From positions 2,003-66,002 of the forward strand of contig NZ_QOCH01000014.1 in the NCBI RefSeq assembly GCF_003318275.1: a stretch of 64,000 bases of DNA, written 5' to 3'. Below, piece by piece: positions 51,791-60,733 of the stretch. The stretch's first letter is position 1. The number at the start of each line of letters is the position of its first letter. The DNA comes from Marinobacter sp. F3R11. Its GTDB lineage: Bacteria; Pseudomonadota; Gammaproteobacteria; Pseudomonadales; Oleiphilaceae. Made by a program: the position numbers and the translations under genes. The notes beneath the pieces were generated by a model that saw only the letters and a list, made by a program, of their open reading frames with translations, made no database searches and had not been told where the DNA came from.

Positions 51791-52306
51791 ATGCGTAAGG
51801 CACTAATCGTCGCCATGTCCCGAAACCGGGTAATCGGCAAGAATAACAAACTGCCCTGGTATCTGCCGGGCGACCTCAAGTATTTCAAACAAGCGACCAT
51901 GGGCAAGCCCATCATTATGGGCAGGAAAACCTGGGATTCCATTGGCAGGCCGCTGCCGGGCCGGATGAACGTGGTGATTTCCCGGAACGCAGACCGTGAA
52001 GCGCCCACCGGAACTGTTGCTGCTCAATCGCTGAAAGAGGCTCTGATAAAAGCCGAAGCACAGGCTGAACTGGATGGTGGCGATGAAGTAATGATAATCG
52101 GGGGAGGGCAAATTTATGCAGAAGCGCTACCCACGGTAGATCGCATATACATCACGCAGGTGCATGCCGAGGTGGATGGCGATGCGTATTTTCCGGAAGT
52201 GAACTGGGAAGAGTGGGAAGAAATCGGACGGGAGGATTTCTCCGCGTCCGATAACAATCCATACGACTATAGCTTCGTCGTCTATCAGCGCTTGGCGTCT
52301 GACTGA
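51791..52306 (+). CDS. folA: Dihydrofolate reductase
   Basis: 171 aa from ATG at 51791 with GAGGAAC upstream. The longer frame to 51668 begins inside the palindromic element and is rejected. Reduces dihydrofolate to tetrahydrofolate. Motifs are VAMSRNRVIGKNNKLPWYLPGDLKYFKQATMGKPIIMGRKTW (outline), GRPLPGRMNVVISRN and IIGGGQIYAEALP. Functional partner of thyA. The last 22 nt overlap the end of the convergent helicase gene. Confidence 0.97.
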   Translation: MRKALIVAMSRNRVIGKNNKLPWYLPGDLKYFKQATMGKPIIMGRKTWDSIGRPLPGRMNVVISRNADREAPTGTVAAQSLKEALIKAEAQAELDGGDEVMIIGGGQIYAEALPTVDRIYITQVHAEVDGDAYFPEVNWEEWEEIGREDFSASDNNPYDYSFVVYQRLASD

Positions 52307-53808
52307 CGGGGAGGGCGCTTACCGCCAGGCTTGCCGCCTTTTCCAGGTGGCTTGCCGCGAGCGCCGGCGCCGCCAGGCCCTCCACGCCCTTTATACCCAC
52401 CTTTTGGCGGCCCCTTGCGGAACTCACCCGGACGACCACCCTTGCGGTCACGGCGAGGTGGGGCCGAAGATACTATCGGGAGTGCCTCTGGCTGTTCAAG
52501 CGGCAGTGACCCGGGTTGCATTGCCTCCATCCAGCAGGCAAGAGCCCCGGCAACCATGGCAATATCCATCTCGTTGCGTTCGGCGATCTCGTCGAGCAAT
52601 GCCATGGACTTTGCGAGTTTTTTATCCTCGGAGTAACCCAGCAGCTGGGATTCAAACTGCTCTTCACGCATTTTTTTCAGTTCAACCGGTGACGGCAGTT
52701 CGTAGGCGATCATGGGCGAGTTGGTAGCGCGCTCAAGGGTGCGTAACCAGCTCCGCTCGCGAGGAGTTACCAGCAATATGGCCTTTCCTGTGCGGCCGGC
52801 ACGGCCAGTACGCCCGACCCGGTGGATGTAGGCTTCAGTATCGTAAGGCACATCGTAGTTGATAACGTGTGTAATTCTGGGCACATCAAGGCCACGGGCT
52901 GCAACGTCGGTCGCAATGATAATATCTTTTTTGCCGCGTTTAAGGTCTTCAACGGTCTGTTCACGCTGCCGCTGGTTCAGATCTCCATTCAGAGGTGCCA
53001 CTGCGTGGCCGCGGGCGCTGAGCTTCTCGGCCAGTAGTGTGGTTTCTGCCTTGGTGCGTACAAATATGATTGCGCCTTCGATTGGCTCTACTTCCAGAAT
53101 GCGGGTCAGTGCATCCAGTTTGCGTTCCGCATAAACCGGCAGCACGAACTGGGCGATGCGGTCAACGGTGCGAGTTTCACTTTCGATTTTAACTTCAACA
53201 GCATCTCTGAGGTAGGTTTTGGCAACCTTCTTGATCTGCGGTGGCATGGTGGCAGAGAAGAGTGCGCGCTGACAGTTTTCCGGTGTTTTGGCGAGGATCG
53301 CTTCGACATCGTCAATAAAGCCCATACGCAGCATTTCATCGGCTTCATCCAGTACCAGAGCTTTCAGGTTGCCCAGTCTCAGAGTGCCTTTGCGAAGATG
53401 ATCCAGCATACGGCCGGGAGTACCAACGATAACCTGGGCACCACGTTTAAGGCCTTTGATCTGTGGATAAAAGTCCTGGCCTCCGTAAATTGGTAAAACA
53501 TGAAAATTACGGAACTTTGCGGCATAAGAGGTAAAGGCTTCAGCAACCTGGATGGCCAGTTCCCGGGTGGGTGCCAGAACCAGGATTTGAGGTTCAGTCA
53601 CAGATGCATCTATCCGGCTTAACAGCGGTAGTGCAAAGGCAGCGGTTTTACCCGTGCCGGTCTGGGCAACGCCCAGTAGATGTTTGCCAGTGAGCAGTGC
53701 TGGAATGCACTGGGCCTGGATGGGCGTTGGGGTTTCATAGCCGATAGCAGATACAGCTTCAAGTACGGCTGGATCAAGCCCCAGTTCGGCAAAAGACAAT
53801 TCAGACAT
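52285..53808 (-). CDS. DEAD-box ATP-dependent RNA helicase
   Basis: 507 aa. All core motifs are intact: Q-motif (GYETPTPIQAQCIP), AQTGTGKT, PTRELAIQ, TPGRMLDHL, DEAD at about 156-159, SAT, and HRVGRTGRAGRTGKA in the second RecA domain. The C-terminal part after about 430 ends in a long Gly/Arg/Lys/Pro tail (PPRRDRKGGRPGEFRKGPP, then further KGG/RGG repeats), probably an RNA-binding disordered region. It resembles the RhlE/CsdA group but is shorter than CsdA and lacks an obvious DbpA-type RNA-binding domain, so I give no symbol. Convergent with folA, overlapping by 22 nt. Confidence 0.93.
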   Translation of the reverse strand: MSELSFAELGLDPAVLEAVSAIGYETPTPIQAQCIPALLTGKHLLGVAQTGTGKTAAFALPLLSRIDASVTEPQILVLAPTRELAIQVAEAFTSYAAKFRNFHVLPIYGGQDFYPQIKGLKRGAQVIVGTPGRMLDHLRKGTLRLGNLKALVLDEADEMLRMGFIDDVEAILAKTPENCQRALFSATMPPQIKKVAKTYLRDAVEVKIESETRTVDRIAQFVLPVYAERKLDALTRILEVEPIEGAIIFVRTKAETTLLAEKLSARGHAVAPLNGDLNQRQREQTVEDLKRGKKDIIIATDVAARGLDVPRITHVINYDVPYDTEAYIHRVGRTGRAGRTGKAILLVTPRERSWLRTLERATNSPMIAYELPSPVELKKMREEQFESQLLGYSEDKKLAKSMALLDEIAERNEMDIAMVAGALACWMEAMQPGSLPLEQPEALPIVSSAPPRRDRKGGRPGEFRKGPPKGGYKGRGGPGGAGARGKPPGKGGKPGGKRPPRQSDAKR

Positions 53809-53835
53809 TGATTTACTCGGAATTCGGGAGGTAGA

Positions 53836-53871
53836 GCATTGCCGGGCAATGCATTATGTGACGATATTATA
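53836..53871 (-). promoter_or_regulatory. Helicase gene promoter region with palindrome
   Basis: On the reverse strand a perfect TATAAT (53871-53866) lies about 57 nt before the helicase start. The -35 is weak. Between it and the gene is the palindrome GCATTGCCGGGCAATGC (53836-53852), inside the predicted 5' leader. Confidence 0.45.
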
Positions 53872-54005
53872 ACCGCTTTTTGTCAGTTTTAATACGTAAA
53901 ATCTTTCCCGACCTGTAGGTAGTTGCCGGTGCGCTGGCATTGCGTTGCGTCGGCATTTTGGGCAATCTCCTGTTTTCGCTGATAGGTTGCTAACAGGAAT
54001 TCGCT

Positions 54006-54794
54006 ATGACCTTTGATGAACTTATTGCCCTTGGCCGCACCGGTAAAGAGCTGGAAATGCCTGCAACCTGGTCTCAGGGGCGCGCAACGTTTGGTGGGCT
54101 GGTAACCGCTCTGCTCTTTGACCGGATGGAGCGGGTGGTTGCTGAAAACCGGCCTGTGCGCTCCATGCTTGTGTCTTTTGTGGGGCCGGTAGAGCCTGGT
54201 GCTTCCGCGGTTTTCGATGCGGAGATTCTGCGCGAAGGTAGGTCGGTGAGTCAGGTGGAGGGCCGAATTGTCCAGAATGGAGAGCCCCGGCTCGTGTGTC
54301 TTGCAGGTTTTGCGGGTGACCGGGAGTCAGCTGTGTGCATTGACGGAACGCCTGCTCCGGAGGCAAAGCCTGTGGACCAGTGCCAGAGCCTGCCCTTCAT
54401 CGAAGGGGTGACCCCCGGGTTTATCAGGTACATCGAAATGCGCCTGGCATACGGCAGCATGCCGTTCACCGGTGGAAGTGGGCGTGAAATGGGCGGCTGG
54501 ATGCGGTTCCGGGAAGTTCCTGAGGTTATGACTGATGCCCACATTGTGGCGCTGATTGATGCATGGCCTGCGCCGGTTCTTCAGCACCTCAAGTCCCGAG
54601 TGCCAGCCAGTTCGTTGTCGTGGACATTGGATATCATTCACCCGAGACCACCCGTCGAACCTGGTGACTGGTTGTTATATAAGGCAAAAATTGATCAGGC
54701 CGGGAATGGCTATTGTCATTTCGACGCCGAGGTCTGGACGCCCCGAGGCGAGCTACTGGCCATCAGCCGCCAGACTGTAACTGTATTCGGTTAA
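54006..54794 (+). CDS. Thioesterase-family (double hotdog) protein
   Basis: 262 aa. The N-terminal half, WSQGRATFGGLVTALLFDRMERVV and SMLVSFVGPVEPGASAVFDAEILREGRSVSQVEGRIVQ (outline), and the C-terminal half, ASSLSWTLDIIHPRPPVEPGDWLLYKAK followed by CHFDAEVWTPRGELLAISRQT, each read as a hotdog fold. This is the layout of TesB-like acyl-CoA thioesterases. Substrate chain length cannot be judged. AGGAATTC lies before the start. It stands alone between divergent and convergent neighbours. Confidence 0.8.
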   Translation: MTFDELIALGRTGKELEMPATWSQGRATFGGLVTALLFDRMERVVAENRPVRSMLVSFVGPVEPGASAVFDAEILREGRSVSQVEGRIVQNGEPRLVCLAGFAGDRESAVCIDGTPAPEAKPVDQCQSLPFIEGVTPGFIRYIEMRLAYGSMPFTGGSGREMGGWMRFREVPEVMTDAHIVALIDAWPAPVLQHLKSRVPASSLSWTLDIIHPRPPVEPGDWLLYKAKIDQAGNGYCHFDAEVWTPRGELLAISRQTVTVFG

Positions 54795-54799
54795 CTGAC

Positions 54800-55699
54800 T
54801 CAGGCTGCCATTTCTGATCTTAGTGCATCAATTATAATCCGGGCAAAAGCCTCAGGAGAGTCTTCCTGCAGGAAGTGCCCGCCCCGCAGTGTGATGTGGG
54901 GCTGTCCGAGTGCCCCCGGGATACGCCGCTGCATGTCGCGGTCTACGCCACGGGTTATAGGATCGCCACTGCTGAAGCAGGTAATGAAAGGCTTCCTCCA
55001 GGTGTCCAGAACTTTCCATGCGGCCTTGTTGGCGTTACTCGCCGGATCATCTGGTGAGACGGGTACAAGCTTGGGGAAGGCACGTGCTCCTGCCTTGTAC
55101 TCTGCAGACGGGAAGGGCGCCTCGTAGGCAGCCAGCTCATGCTTGTTCAGTGTCCGCTCGGTTCCGAGCTGCACAATCCGGCTAACCGGAAACCAGGGGC
55201 TGTGCGTCGCAAAAGCCTTCCATACCGTGAACATTGCAGGCGCTCTGGTATCTCCGGTTGGCAGCATGCCATTGGCAACAATGATGCGCTGGAACCGGTT
55301 TGGCAGTTCTGCTGCAAGTCGCAAACCCAGAAGTGAACCCCAGTTCTGGCACACCAGGGTTATGTTCCTGAGATCCAGGGTCTCAAGCCAGTATTTAAGC
55401 CATGTCATGTGGCGGCTGTAGCTGTAATCATCAACGGATGCAGGCTTGTCAGATTTACCAAAACCCACAAGATCTGGCGCCAACACCCTGTGCCCGGCAT
55501 CAACTACCAGAGGAATCATATGGCGGTAAATATAAGACCAGGAAGGTTCTCCATGGAGCATAAGCACGGGTGATGCACCTGCCGGGCCTTCGTCAACATA
55601 GTGCATTCGCAGGCCAGGCTCGACCTCCCGATAATGCGGGCTGAAGGGATAATCCAAGAGACCCGTAAAGCGGTCCTCATCGGTTCTCAGAATACGCAT
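54800..55699 (-). CDS. Haloalkane dehalogenase-like alpha/beta hydrolase with nucleophile Asp replaced by Asn
   Basis: 299 aa from ATG at 55699. The longer frame to 55948 overlaps the upstream gene region and has no family support. The sequence follows subfamily-I haloalkane dehalogenases such as DhlA: HGEPSWSYIYRHM at residues 49-61, cap Trp candidates W160 and W169, SGDPITRG with the acid D246, and GGHFLQED with the base H275. The nucleophile elbow, normally QDWGG, reads CQNWGS, so residue 119 is Asn (codon AAC). Trp120, the halide-binding neighbour, is kept. As encoded it should be unable to form the alkyl-enzyme ester unless the Asn deamidates. It may be inactive, non-canonical, or carry a base error. 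Confidence 0.82.
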   Translation of the reverse strand: MRILRTDEDRFTGLLDYPFSPHYREVEPGLRMHYVDEGPAGASPVLMLHGEPSWSYIYRHMIPLVVDAGHRVLAPDLVGFGKSDKPASVDDYSYSRHMTWLKYWLETLDLRNITLVCQNWGSLLGLRLAAELPNRFQRIIVANGMLPTGDTRAPAMFTVWKAFATHSPWFPVSRIVQLGTERTLNKHELAAYEAPFPSAEYKAGARAFPKLVPVSPDDPASNANKAAWKVLDTWRKPFITCFSSGDPITRGVDRDMQRRIPGALGQPHITLRGGHFLQEDSPEAFARIIIDALRSEMAA

Positions 55700-55850
55700 G
55701 CCATCGACTGTCCTGACTGATTGGTTGCGTGATTGCCAGGGTTTCCAGTTTCCGGAACCGCTACAACACTCTTCAAGGCAAAAGAATAAATCAGTTGGGG
55801 ATTTTATGTGTTTGAGTTGCGTAACAGAGCGTTGCGGCTTTGAATCAGAT

Positions 55851-56192
55851 TTAGTCAGGATCGATTTTTGGGCGTCGGTTGGAGCGTTTGTCATCCCAGT
55901 CCAGATTCTTGGGGTCGTACCAGCCGATCGCATTGAGGACTTTTTCACGTGTGGATGCCGAAAGGGTTGGCCAGAGCTCCTGAAAGTCGTCCAGCCCCTG
56001 GTCGCGGAAACGCTGCTGTTTGCTCTGGAGGCGGTTTATAATTCGTGGCAGTTGCAGTGCCTCGCCCAACTGGCCCGGTACAAGAACTTCCTGCCCCAGA
56101 ACTTTGCGGCGATGAGTTCTGGCTGCCAAAACCCGCCGCAATTCTGCCGCGGCTTCCAGAGCCGTTTCTATGGTAAAGGTTTCCAGTTCCAA
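55851..56192 (-). CDS. Small protein of unknown function
   Basis: 113 aa, soluble, charged and helical in character, with no membrane span or signal. I do not recognise a family. A notable stretch is the tryptophan/proline-bearing C-terminus (IGWYDPKNLDWDDKRSNRR). The start is TTG at 56192, preceded by an AGG site; an in-frame stop lies a few codons upstream, so no ATG alternative exists. It lies 151 nt before the dehalogenase-like gene on the same strand and diverges from the permease gene. The 55700-55850 gap shows nothing clear. Confidence 0.6.
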   Translation of the reverse strand: MELETFTIETALEAAAELRRVLAARTHRRKVLGQEVLVPGQLGEALQLPRIINRLQSKQQRFRDQGLDDFQELWPTLSASTREKVLNAIGWYDPKNLDWDDKRSNRRPKIDPD

Positions 56193-56311
56193 CGCATGAC
56201 CTGTTTAATTGCCGATCAACAGCCGTTCACTATAACCTGAAGCACACGCCAGTGGCCACGCGGTCATGTTAGGCTAACGCGCGTCTGAACTTTACTGGGA
56301 TAAATGGAATT

Positions 56312-57382
56312 ATGTACGAAAAACTTGAGACACGAACTTTTCTAGCCATGTTGGTCGGAGTATCTCTGGCTTTCGTGTTTCTTATGAAGCCTTTTTTTGG
56401 CCCCATCTTCTGGGCAATTGCTATCGCGTTGATTTTTTCCCCCTTCCAGGTATTTCTGGTAAGCCGGATTGGTGAACGGCCAAACGTGAATGCTTTGATT
56501 ACATTAGCTGTCTGTATGCTGATCGTGGTGATTCCAGTGTTGGTTCTGGTGACGTCTCTTGTGGCTGAGGGGCTGGGGCTATATCAGAAGATTCAGGACG
56601 GACAGATAAACCCCGGTGAGTATATTGATCAGGTGAACAAGTCCTTTCCGGCAATTCAGTCATTGCTGGCTCAGTTTGATATCAGCTTTAGCGAAATCCG
56701 TGATCGGGCCGTCAATCTGTTTGTAGGTGGTAGTCAGTTCCTTGCCAAACAGGCTCTGGGGTTTGGCCAGAATACCTTCCAGTTTTTCCTTGGGCTGGCT
56801 CTTATGGTGTATCTGGCATTCTTCCTGTTACGGGATGGCAGCAAACTGATTGATCTGATGATCCGTGCATTGCCTCTGGGTGATGAGCGTGAGCGCCTGC
56901 TGTTTGCAAAATTTGCGGAAGTAACCCGCGCAACAGTTAAAGGTAACCTTCTGATTGCGATCATTCAGGGGGCTTTGGGCGGCATTATTTTCTGGATTCT
57001 CGGGATTGGCGGGGCGCTGCTGTGGGGCGTGGTGATGGCCATGTTTTCATTGCTGCCAGCTGTAGGTGCAGCGTTGGTGTGGGTGCCTGCGGCGATCTAT
57101 CTGGCTGCCGTGGGCGATATTGTCCCGGCTGTGGTACTCACTATATTTGGCGTAGTCGTGATAGGGCTTGCTGATAATCTCCTGCGTCCGATTCTGGTTG
57201 GGAGGGATACCAAGTTACCGGATTACATTGTGCTGCTTTCCACCTTGGGCGGTATTGCCATGTTTGGTATAAATGGTTTTGTAATGGGCCCGCTGGTTGC
57301 GGCGTTGTTTATGGCGTTCTGGGGAATCTTTATCAGAGAGTTCAGCGAAGAGGCACAAGAGCAGAGTAATAATGCCGAGTAA
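56312..57382 (+). CDS. AI-2E family transporter (PerM-like permease)
   Basis: 356 aa with about eight spans. N-terminal pair FLAMLVGVSLAFVFLMKPFFGPIFWAIAIALIF (outline), a soluble insert near 85-130, and C-terminal ALLWGVVMAMFSLLPAVGAALVWVPAAIYL and NLLRPILVGRDTKLPDYIVLLSTLGG, which are diagnostic of the family. Members include a proposed AI-2 exporter and Na+/H+ antiporters, so the family name does not settle the substrate. Confidence 0.88.
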   Translation: MYEKLETRTFLAMLVGVSLAFVFLMKPFFGPIFWAIAIALIFSPFQVFLVSRIGERPNVNALITLAVCMLIVVIPVLVLVTSLVAEGLGLYQKIQDGQINPGEYIDQVNKSFPAIQSLLAQFDISFSEIRDRAVNLFVGGSQFLAKQALGFGQNTFQFFLGLALMVYLAFFLLRDGSKLIDLMIRALPLGDERERLLFAKFAEVTRATVKGNLLIAIIQGALGGIIFWILGIGGALLWGVVMAMFSLLPAVGAALVWVPAAIYLAAVGDIVPAVVLTIFGVVVIGLADNLLRPILVGRDTKLPDYIVLLSTLGGIAMFGINGFVMGPLVAALFMAFWGIFIREFSEEAQEQSNNAE

Positions 57383-57427
57383 AGCTGCTGAGGATTGTGA
57401 CTGGTCGTTGTTCTGACCGGGATATTT

Positions 57428-57462
57428 AAAAAAACCGCGCAGGCAACCTGCGCGGTTTTTTT
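57428..57462. terminator. Bidirectional terminator between the permease gene and ilvD
   Basis: A-tract, ACCGCGCAGG, CAA, CCTGCGCGGT, T-tract. Perfect GC-rich stem usable from both strands. Confidence 0.95.
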
Positions 57463-57477
57463 ATGCAAAAGCCCGGC

Positions 57478-59313
57478 TTAACCGAGTTTTTCCAGATCCC
57501 TTACAGCCCCTTTGTCGGCGCTGGTTGCCAGCAGGGCGTAGGCTTTCAATGCGGCAGATACCGCACGCTCTCTGGGTAGCTCGGGCTTCCAGCCCTTGGC
57601 ATCCCGCGCTTCGCGGCGACGATCCAGTTCCTGCTGGTCCAGCTGAACATTGATGGACCTCTGAGGAATATCGATGATGATCCGGTCGCCGTTTTCAATC
57701 AGCCCTATGGCTCCGCCGGAGGCTGCTTCCGGGGATGCATGACCGATGGAAAGTCCTGAGGTGCCGCCGGAGAAGCGTCCGTCGGTAAGCAGGGCGCATT
57801 CTTTGCCCAACCCTTTGGATTTGAGATAGCTGGTCGGGTAGAGCATTTCCTGCATACCAGGGCCACCTTTGGGGCCTTCGTAGCGGATAATGACCACTTC
57901 GCCGGGTTTGACTTCATCAGCCAGTATGCCCGCAACGGCGGAGTCCTGGCTCTCAAAAACCCGGGCCACACCTTCAAATACGTAGATGCTTTCGTCTACA
58001 CCTGCGGTTTTTACAACACAGCCATCCACGGCGATGTTCCCGTACAGAACCGCCAGTCCGCCCTCGGAGCTGTATGCGTGCTCAACGGACCGGATACAGC
58101 CCGCCTCACGGTCACCATCGAGAGTTGGCCAGCGGGTATTCTGGCTAAAGGCTGTCTGGGTGGGAATTCCTGCGGGCCCCGCTTTATAAAACTCGATAAC
58201 TTCTGGTGGTGGGGTGCGCATGATATCCCAGGTTTCCAGAGCTTCCTTCATGGTTTTGCTGTGAACCGTGGGGAGGTCGGTATTGATCAGGCCTCCACGC
58301 TCAAGCTCTCCGATAATGCCCATGATACCGCCGGCGCGATGCACGTCTTCCATATGGTATTTGGGGGAGTTTGGAGCCACTTTGCACAGCTGAGGCACCC
58401 GTCGGGAAAGCTGATCAATTTCATTCAGGGTGAATGGAACCCCGCCTTCCTGTGCAGCAGCCAACAGGTGCAGAATGGTGTTGGTGGATCCGCCCATGGC
58501 GATGTCCATAATCATGGCGTTCTCGAATGCGCCCATGGAGGCAATGGTGCGCGGCAGAACGCTGTCATCATCCTGTTCGTAATAGCGTTTCGCATTCTCC
58601 ACAATCTGACGGCCGGCCTTCAGGAATAGCTGCTCCCGGTCTGCATGGGTAGCCAGCATGGAGCCGTTACCGGGCAGAGCCAGGCCGATAGCTTCGGTCA
58701 GGCAGTTCATGGAATTTGCAGTAAACATGCCGGAGCAGGAGCCGCAGGTAGGGCAGGCGCTGCGTTCATATTCTGCAACCATTTCATCGTCGGCGCTGGG
58801 GTCTGCGGCAATAACCATTGCGTCGACCAGATCGAGCTTGTGCTCTGACAGCTTCGTCTTGCCAGCCTCCATGGGCCCGCCGGATACGAAAATGGTTGGA
58901 ATGTTCAGGCGCATGGCGGCCATCAGCATGCCCGGTGTTATTTTGTCGCAGTTGGAAATACACACCAGCGCATCGGCGCAATGGGCATTCACCATATACT
59001 CAACAGAGTCAGCGATTATTTCGCGGGATGGCAGAGAATAGAGCATGCCGTCATGGCCCATGGCGATGCCATCATCTACTGCGATGGTGTTGAATTCTTT
59101 GGCGACACCACCGGAGGCCTCGATTTCGCGGCACACGAGCTGCCCCAGATCCTTAAGGTGGACGTGTCCGGGCACAAACTGGGTGAAGGAGTTGGCAACG
59201 GCAATAATCGGTTTGCCGAAATCATTATCTTTCATGCCGGTTGCGCGCCAGAGGGCGCGCGCGCCGGCCATGTTACGACCTGCGGTGGAAGTCCGCGAAC
59301 GATACTGAGGCAT
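57478..59313 (-). CDS. ilvD: Dihydroxy-acid dehydratase
   Basis: 611 aa (E. coli 616). Iron-sulfur enzyme of valine and isoleucine synthesis that makes the keto acid used by LeuA, encoded at the other end of the window. Cluster cysteines are seen in [10 protein letters not shown] and [19 protein letters not shown]. Starts [27 protein letters not shown] as is usual. It stands alone between the bidirectional terminator and a divergent gene. Confidence 0.98.
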   Translation of the reverse strand: MPQYRSRTSTAGRNMAGARALWRATGMKDNDFGKPIIAVANSFTQFVPGHVHLKDLGQLVCREIEASGGVAKEFNTIAVDDGIAMGHDGMLYSLPSREIIADSVEYMVNAHCADALVCISNCDKITPGMLMAAMRLNIPTIFVSGGPMEAGKTKLSEHKLDLVDAMVIAADPSADDEMVAEYERSACPTCGSCSGMFTANSMNCLTEAIGLALPGNGSMLATHADREQLFLKAGRQIVENAKRYYEQDDDSVLPRTIASMGAFENAMIMDIAMGGSTNTILHLLAAAQEGGVPFTLNEIDQLSRRVPQLCKVAPNSPKYHMEDVHRAGGIMGIIGELERGGLINTDLPTVHSKTMKEALETWDIMRTPPPEVIEFYKAGPAGIPTQTAFSQNTRWPTLDGDREAGCIRSVEHAYSSEGGLAVLYGNIAVDGCVVKTAGVDESIYVFEGVARVFESQDSAVAGILADEVKPGEVVIIRYEGPKGGPGMQEMLYPTSYLKSKGLGKECALLTDGRFSGGTSGLSIGHASPEAASGGAIGLIENGDRIIIDIPQRSINVQLDQQELDRRREARDAKGWKPELPRERAVSAALKAYALLATSADKGAVRDLEKLG

Positions 59314-59476
59314 GATGCTCTGATCTCTCTGTATAAATACTTGATGAGTGCTGTTCAGGGGATAAAGGATACCAGATTAGCCCCCTACACATGGTTGTTT
59401 TCCTGCATGATGGTTACAATAGGTTACAGATTCCACAATTCAATGCCCTGCTTTGATCCTACCAAGGAGATTGTTT

Positions 59477-60733
59477 ATGGCGAGCCAGGAAAGCCTGCCG
59501 CTACGTCGTCTTAAAGAATTTCAGCCGCTTAACCGTCTGACTGATGATCAGTTGGTTGTGCTGGCAAGTCGTGCAGAGCGCAGAACCCATGGGCCCGGCC
59601 AGCGAGTACTGGAGCGGGGTGTACGGGATGGCCTGGACTATTTTCTGGTAACCGGGAAGGTAGAGCTGGAATCCGTGGATGGCCGTAAAAATGTTGTTGA
59701 AGCTGAAACGGAAAAGGCCCTGAATCCAATAGCCAGGCTACAACCGAGAATGTACGACGTTACCGCTGTAACTTCGTGCGAGTTTCTGGTTATTGAGCAG
59801 GATGTTCTCAACCAGCTGTTGCGGGCAGCTCCAGTCGCCCAGGTTGAGATGGCTTCAGGTGAGAGCAGTGACAGCGAAGAAAGTGAGGAACACCACCTTT
59901 TGATGGAGTTTTACGCTGAGCTTCGTTCCAATCAGCTCCAGCTGCCCAGCGTCCCCGATGTTGCCTGGAAAGTACGGCGCATGGTGGACAAAGAAGATTC
60001 TACAGCGGATCAGGTGGCCACAGCCGTGTCAGCGGATCCTGCTATAGCTGCCAAACTGGTTCGCGCCTGTAATAGCCCTCTTTACCGGGGGTTCAGCGAT
60101 GTGCGCAATGTCCGTGAATCGGTCATTCGTCTCGGTATGAGAACAACACGGCAGCTCGTGACAGTGTTTTCCATGCGGGAGGTATTCAAGAGCCGCCAGC
60201 CATCGCTGCAGAAAGAGATGGAAAGGTTATGGCGACACTCCCGTGAAGTGGCTGCTCTGTGCTGGGTACTGGCAGACCATGCCACCCGCCTCAACCCGGA
60301 AGAAGCACTGCTGGCAGGCCTGCTTCACGACATAGGTGTGGTTCCGGTGCTCGTACAGGCAGAACACCATGTAAATCTGTTTGCTGACGACGCCAATCTC
60401 CAGAATGCCATCAGTGAGCTTCGGGCTGATGTCGGGACCGCTGTTCTGGAAAGCTGGTCTTTCCCGACAGCGTTCGTTGACGCTGTAAGGTACGCAGAAG
60501 ACTGGACTTATGAAAGCCGGGAAGCAGAGCCACAGCTGGTGGATGTAGTGATTGTTGCTCAGCTCCACGCCATGATTGGTTCGAATCAGAGTGAAGGCCT
60601 GCCTCCGTTTGACCAGGTGCCAGCCTACCGCAGGCTTGGCGAACTTGAGCTGAATGCATCTCGTAGTCTTGAGCTTCTGACTGAGGCGCGGGCGCGGGTA
60701 GAAGAGGTCCAGCAGTTGCTGTCCATCCGATGA
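59477..60733 (+). CDS. Cyclic-nucleotide-binding-like and HDOD domain protein
   Basis: 418 aa from ATG at 59477 (AAGGAG at 59463-59468). Residues about 15-125 form a cNMP-binding-type beta barrel (QRVLERGVRDGLDYFLVTGKVELES). A Ser/Glu-rich linker (SGESSDSEESEE) leads to an HDOD domain, about 145-400: LPSVPDVAWKVRRMVDKEDS, ADPAIAAKLVRACNSPLYRG, LGMRTTRQLV and LLAGLLHDIG. HDOD proteins usually act as signal-output or scaffold proteins and lack full HD phosphohydrolase metal ligands. The ligand of the barrel is unknown. ATGA overlap with the Lon-N gene suggests joint function. Confidence 0.86.
   Translation: MASQESLPLRRLKEFQPLNRLTDDQLVVLASRAERRTHGPGQRVLERGVRDGLDYFLVTGKVELESVDGRKNVVEAETEKALNPIARLQPRMYDVTAVTSCEFLVIEQDVLNQLLRAAPVAQVEMASGESSDSEESEEHHLLMEFYAELRSNQLQLPSVPDVAWKVRRMVDKEDSTADQVATAVSADPAIAAKLVRACNSPLYRGFSDVRNVRESVIRLGMRTTRQLVTVFSMREVFKSRQPSLQKEMERLWRHSREVAALCWVLADHATRLNPEEALLAGLLHDIGVVPVLVQAEHHVNLFADDANLQNAISELRADVGTAVLESWSFPTAFVDAVRYAEDWTYESREAEPQLVDVVIVAQLHAMIGSNQSEGLPPFDQVPAYRRLGELELNASRSLELLTEARARVEEVQQLLSIR

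Noticed and set aside
51568-52008. Open frames through the thyA-folA palindrome, both strands
   Set aside because: Frames in such palindromic repeats are often annotated as proteins, but they depend on the repeat and cross real genes.
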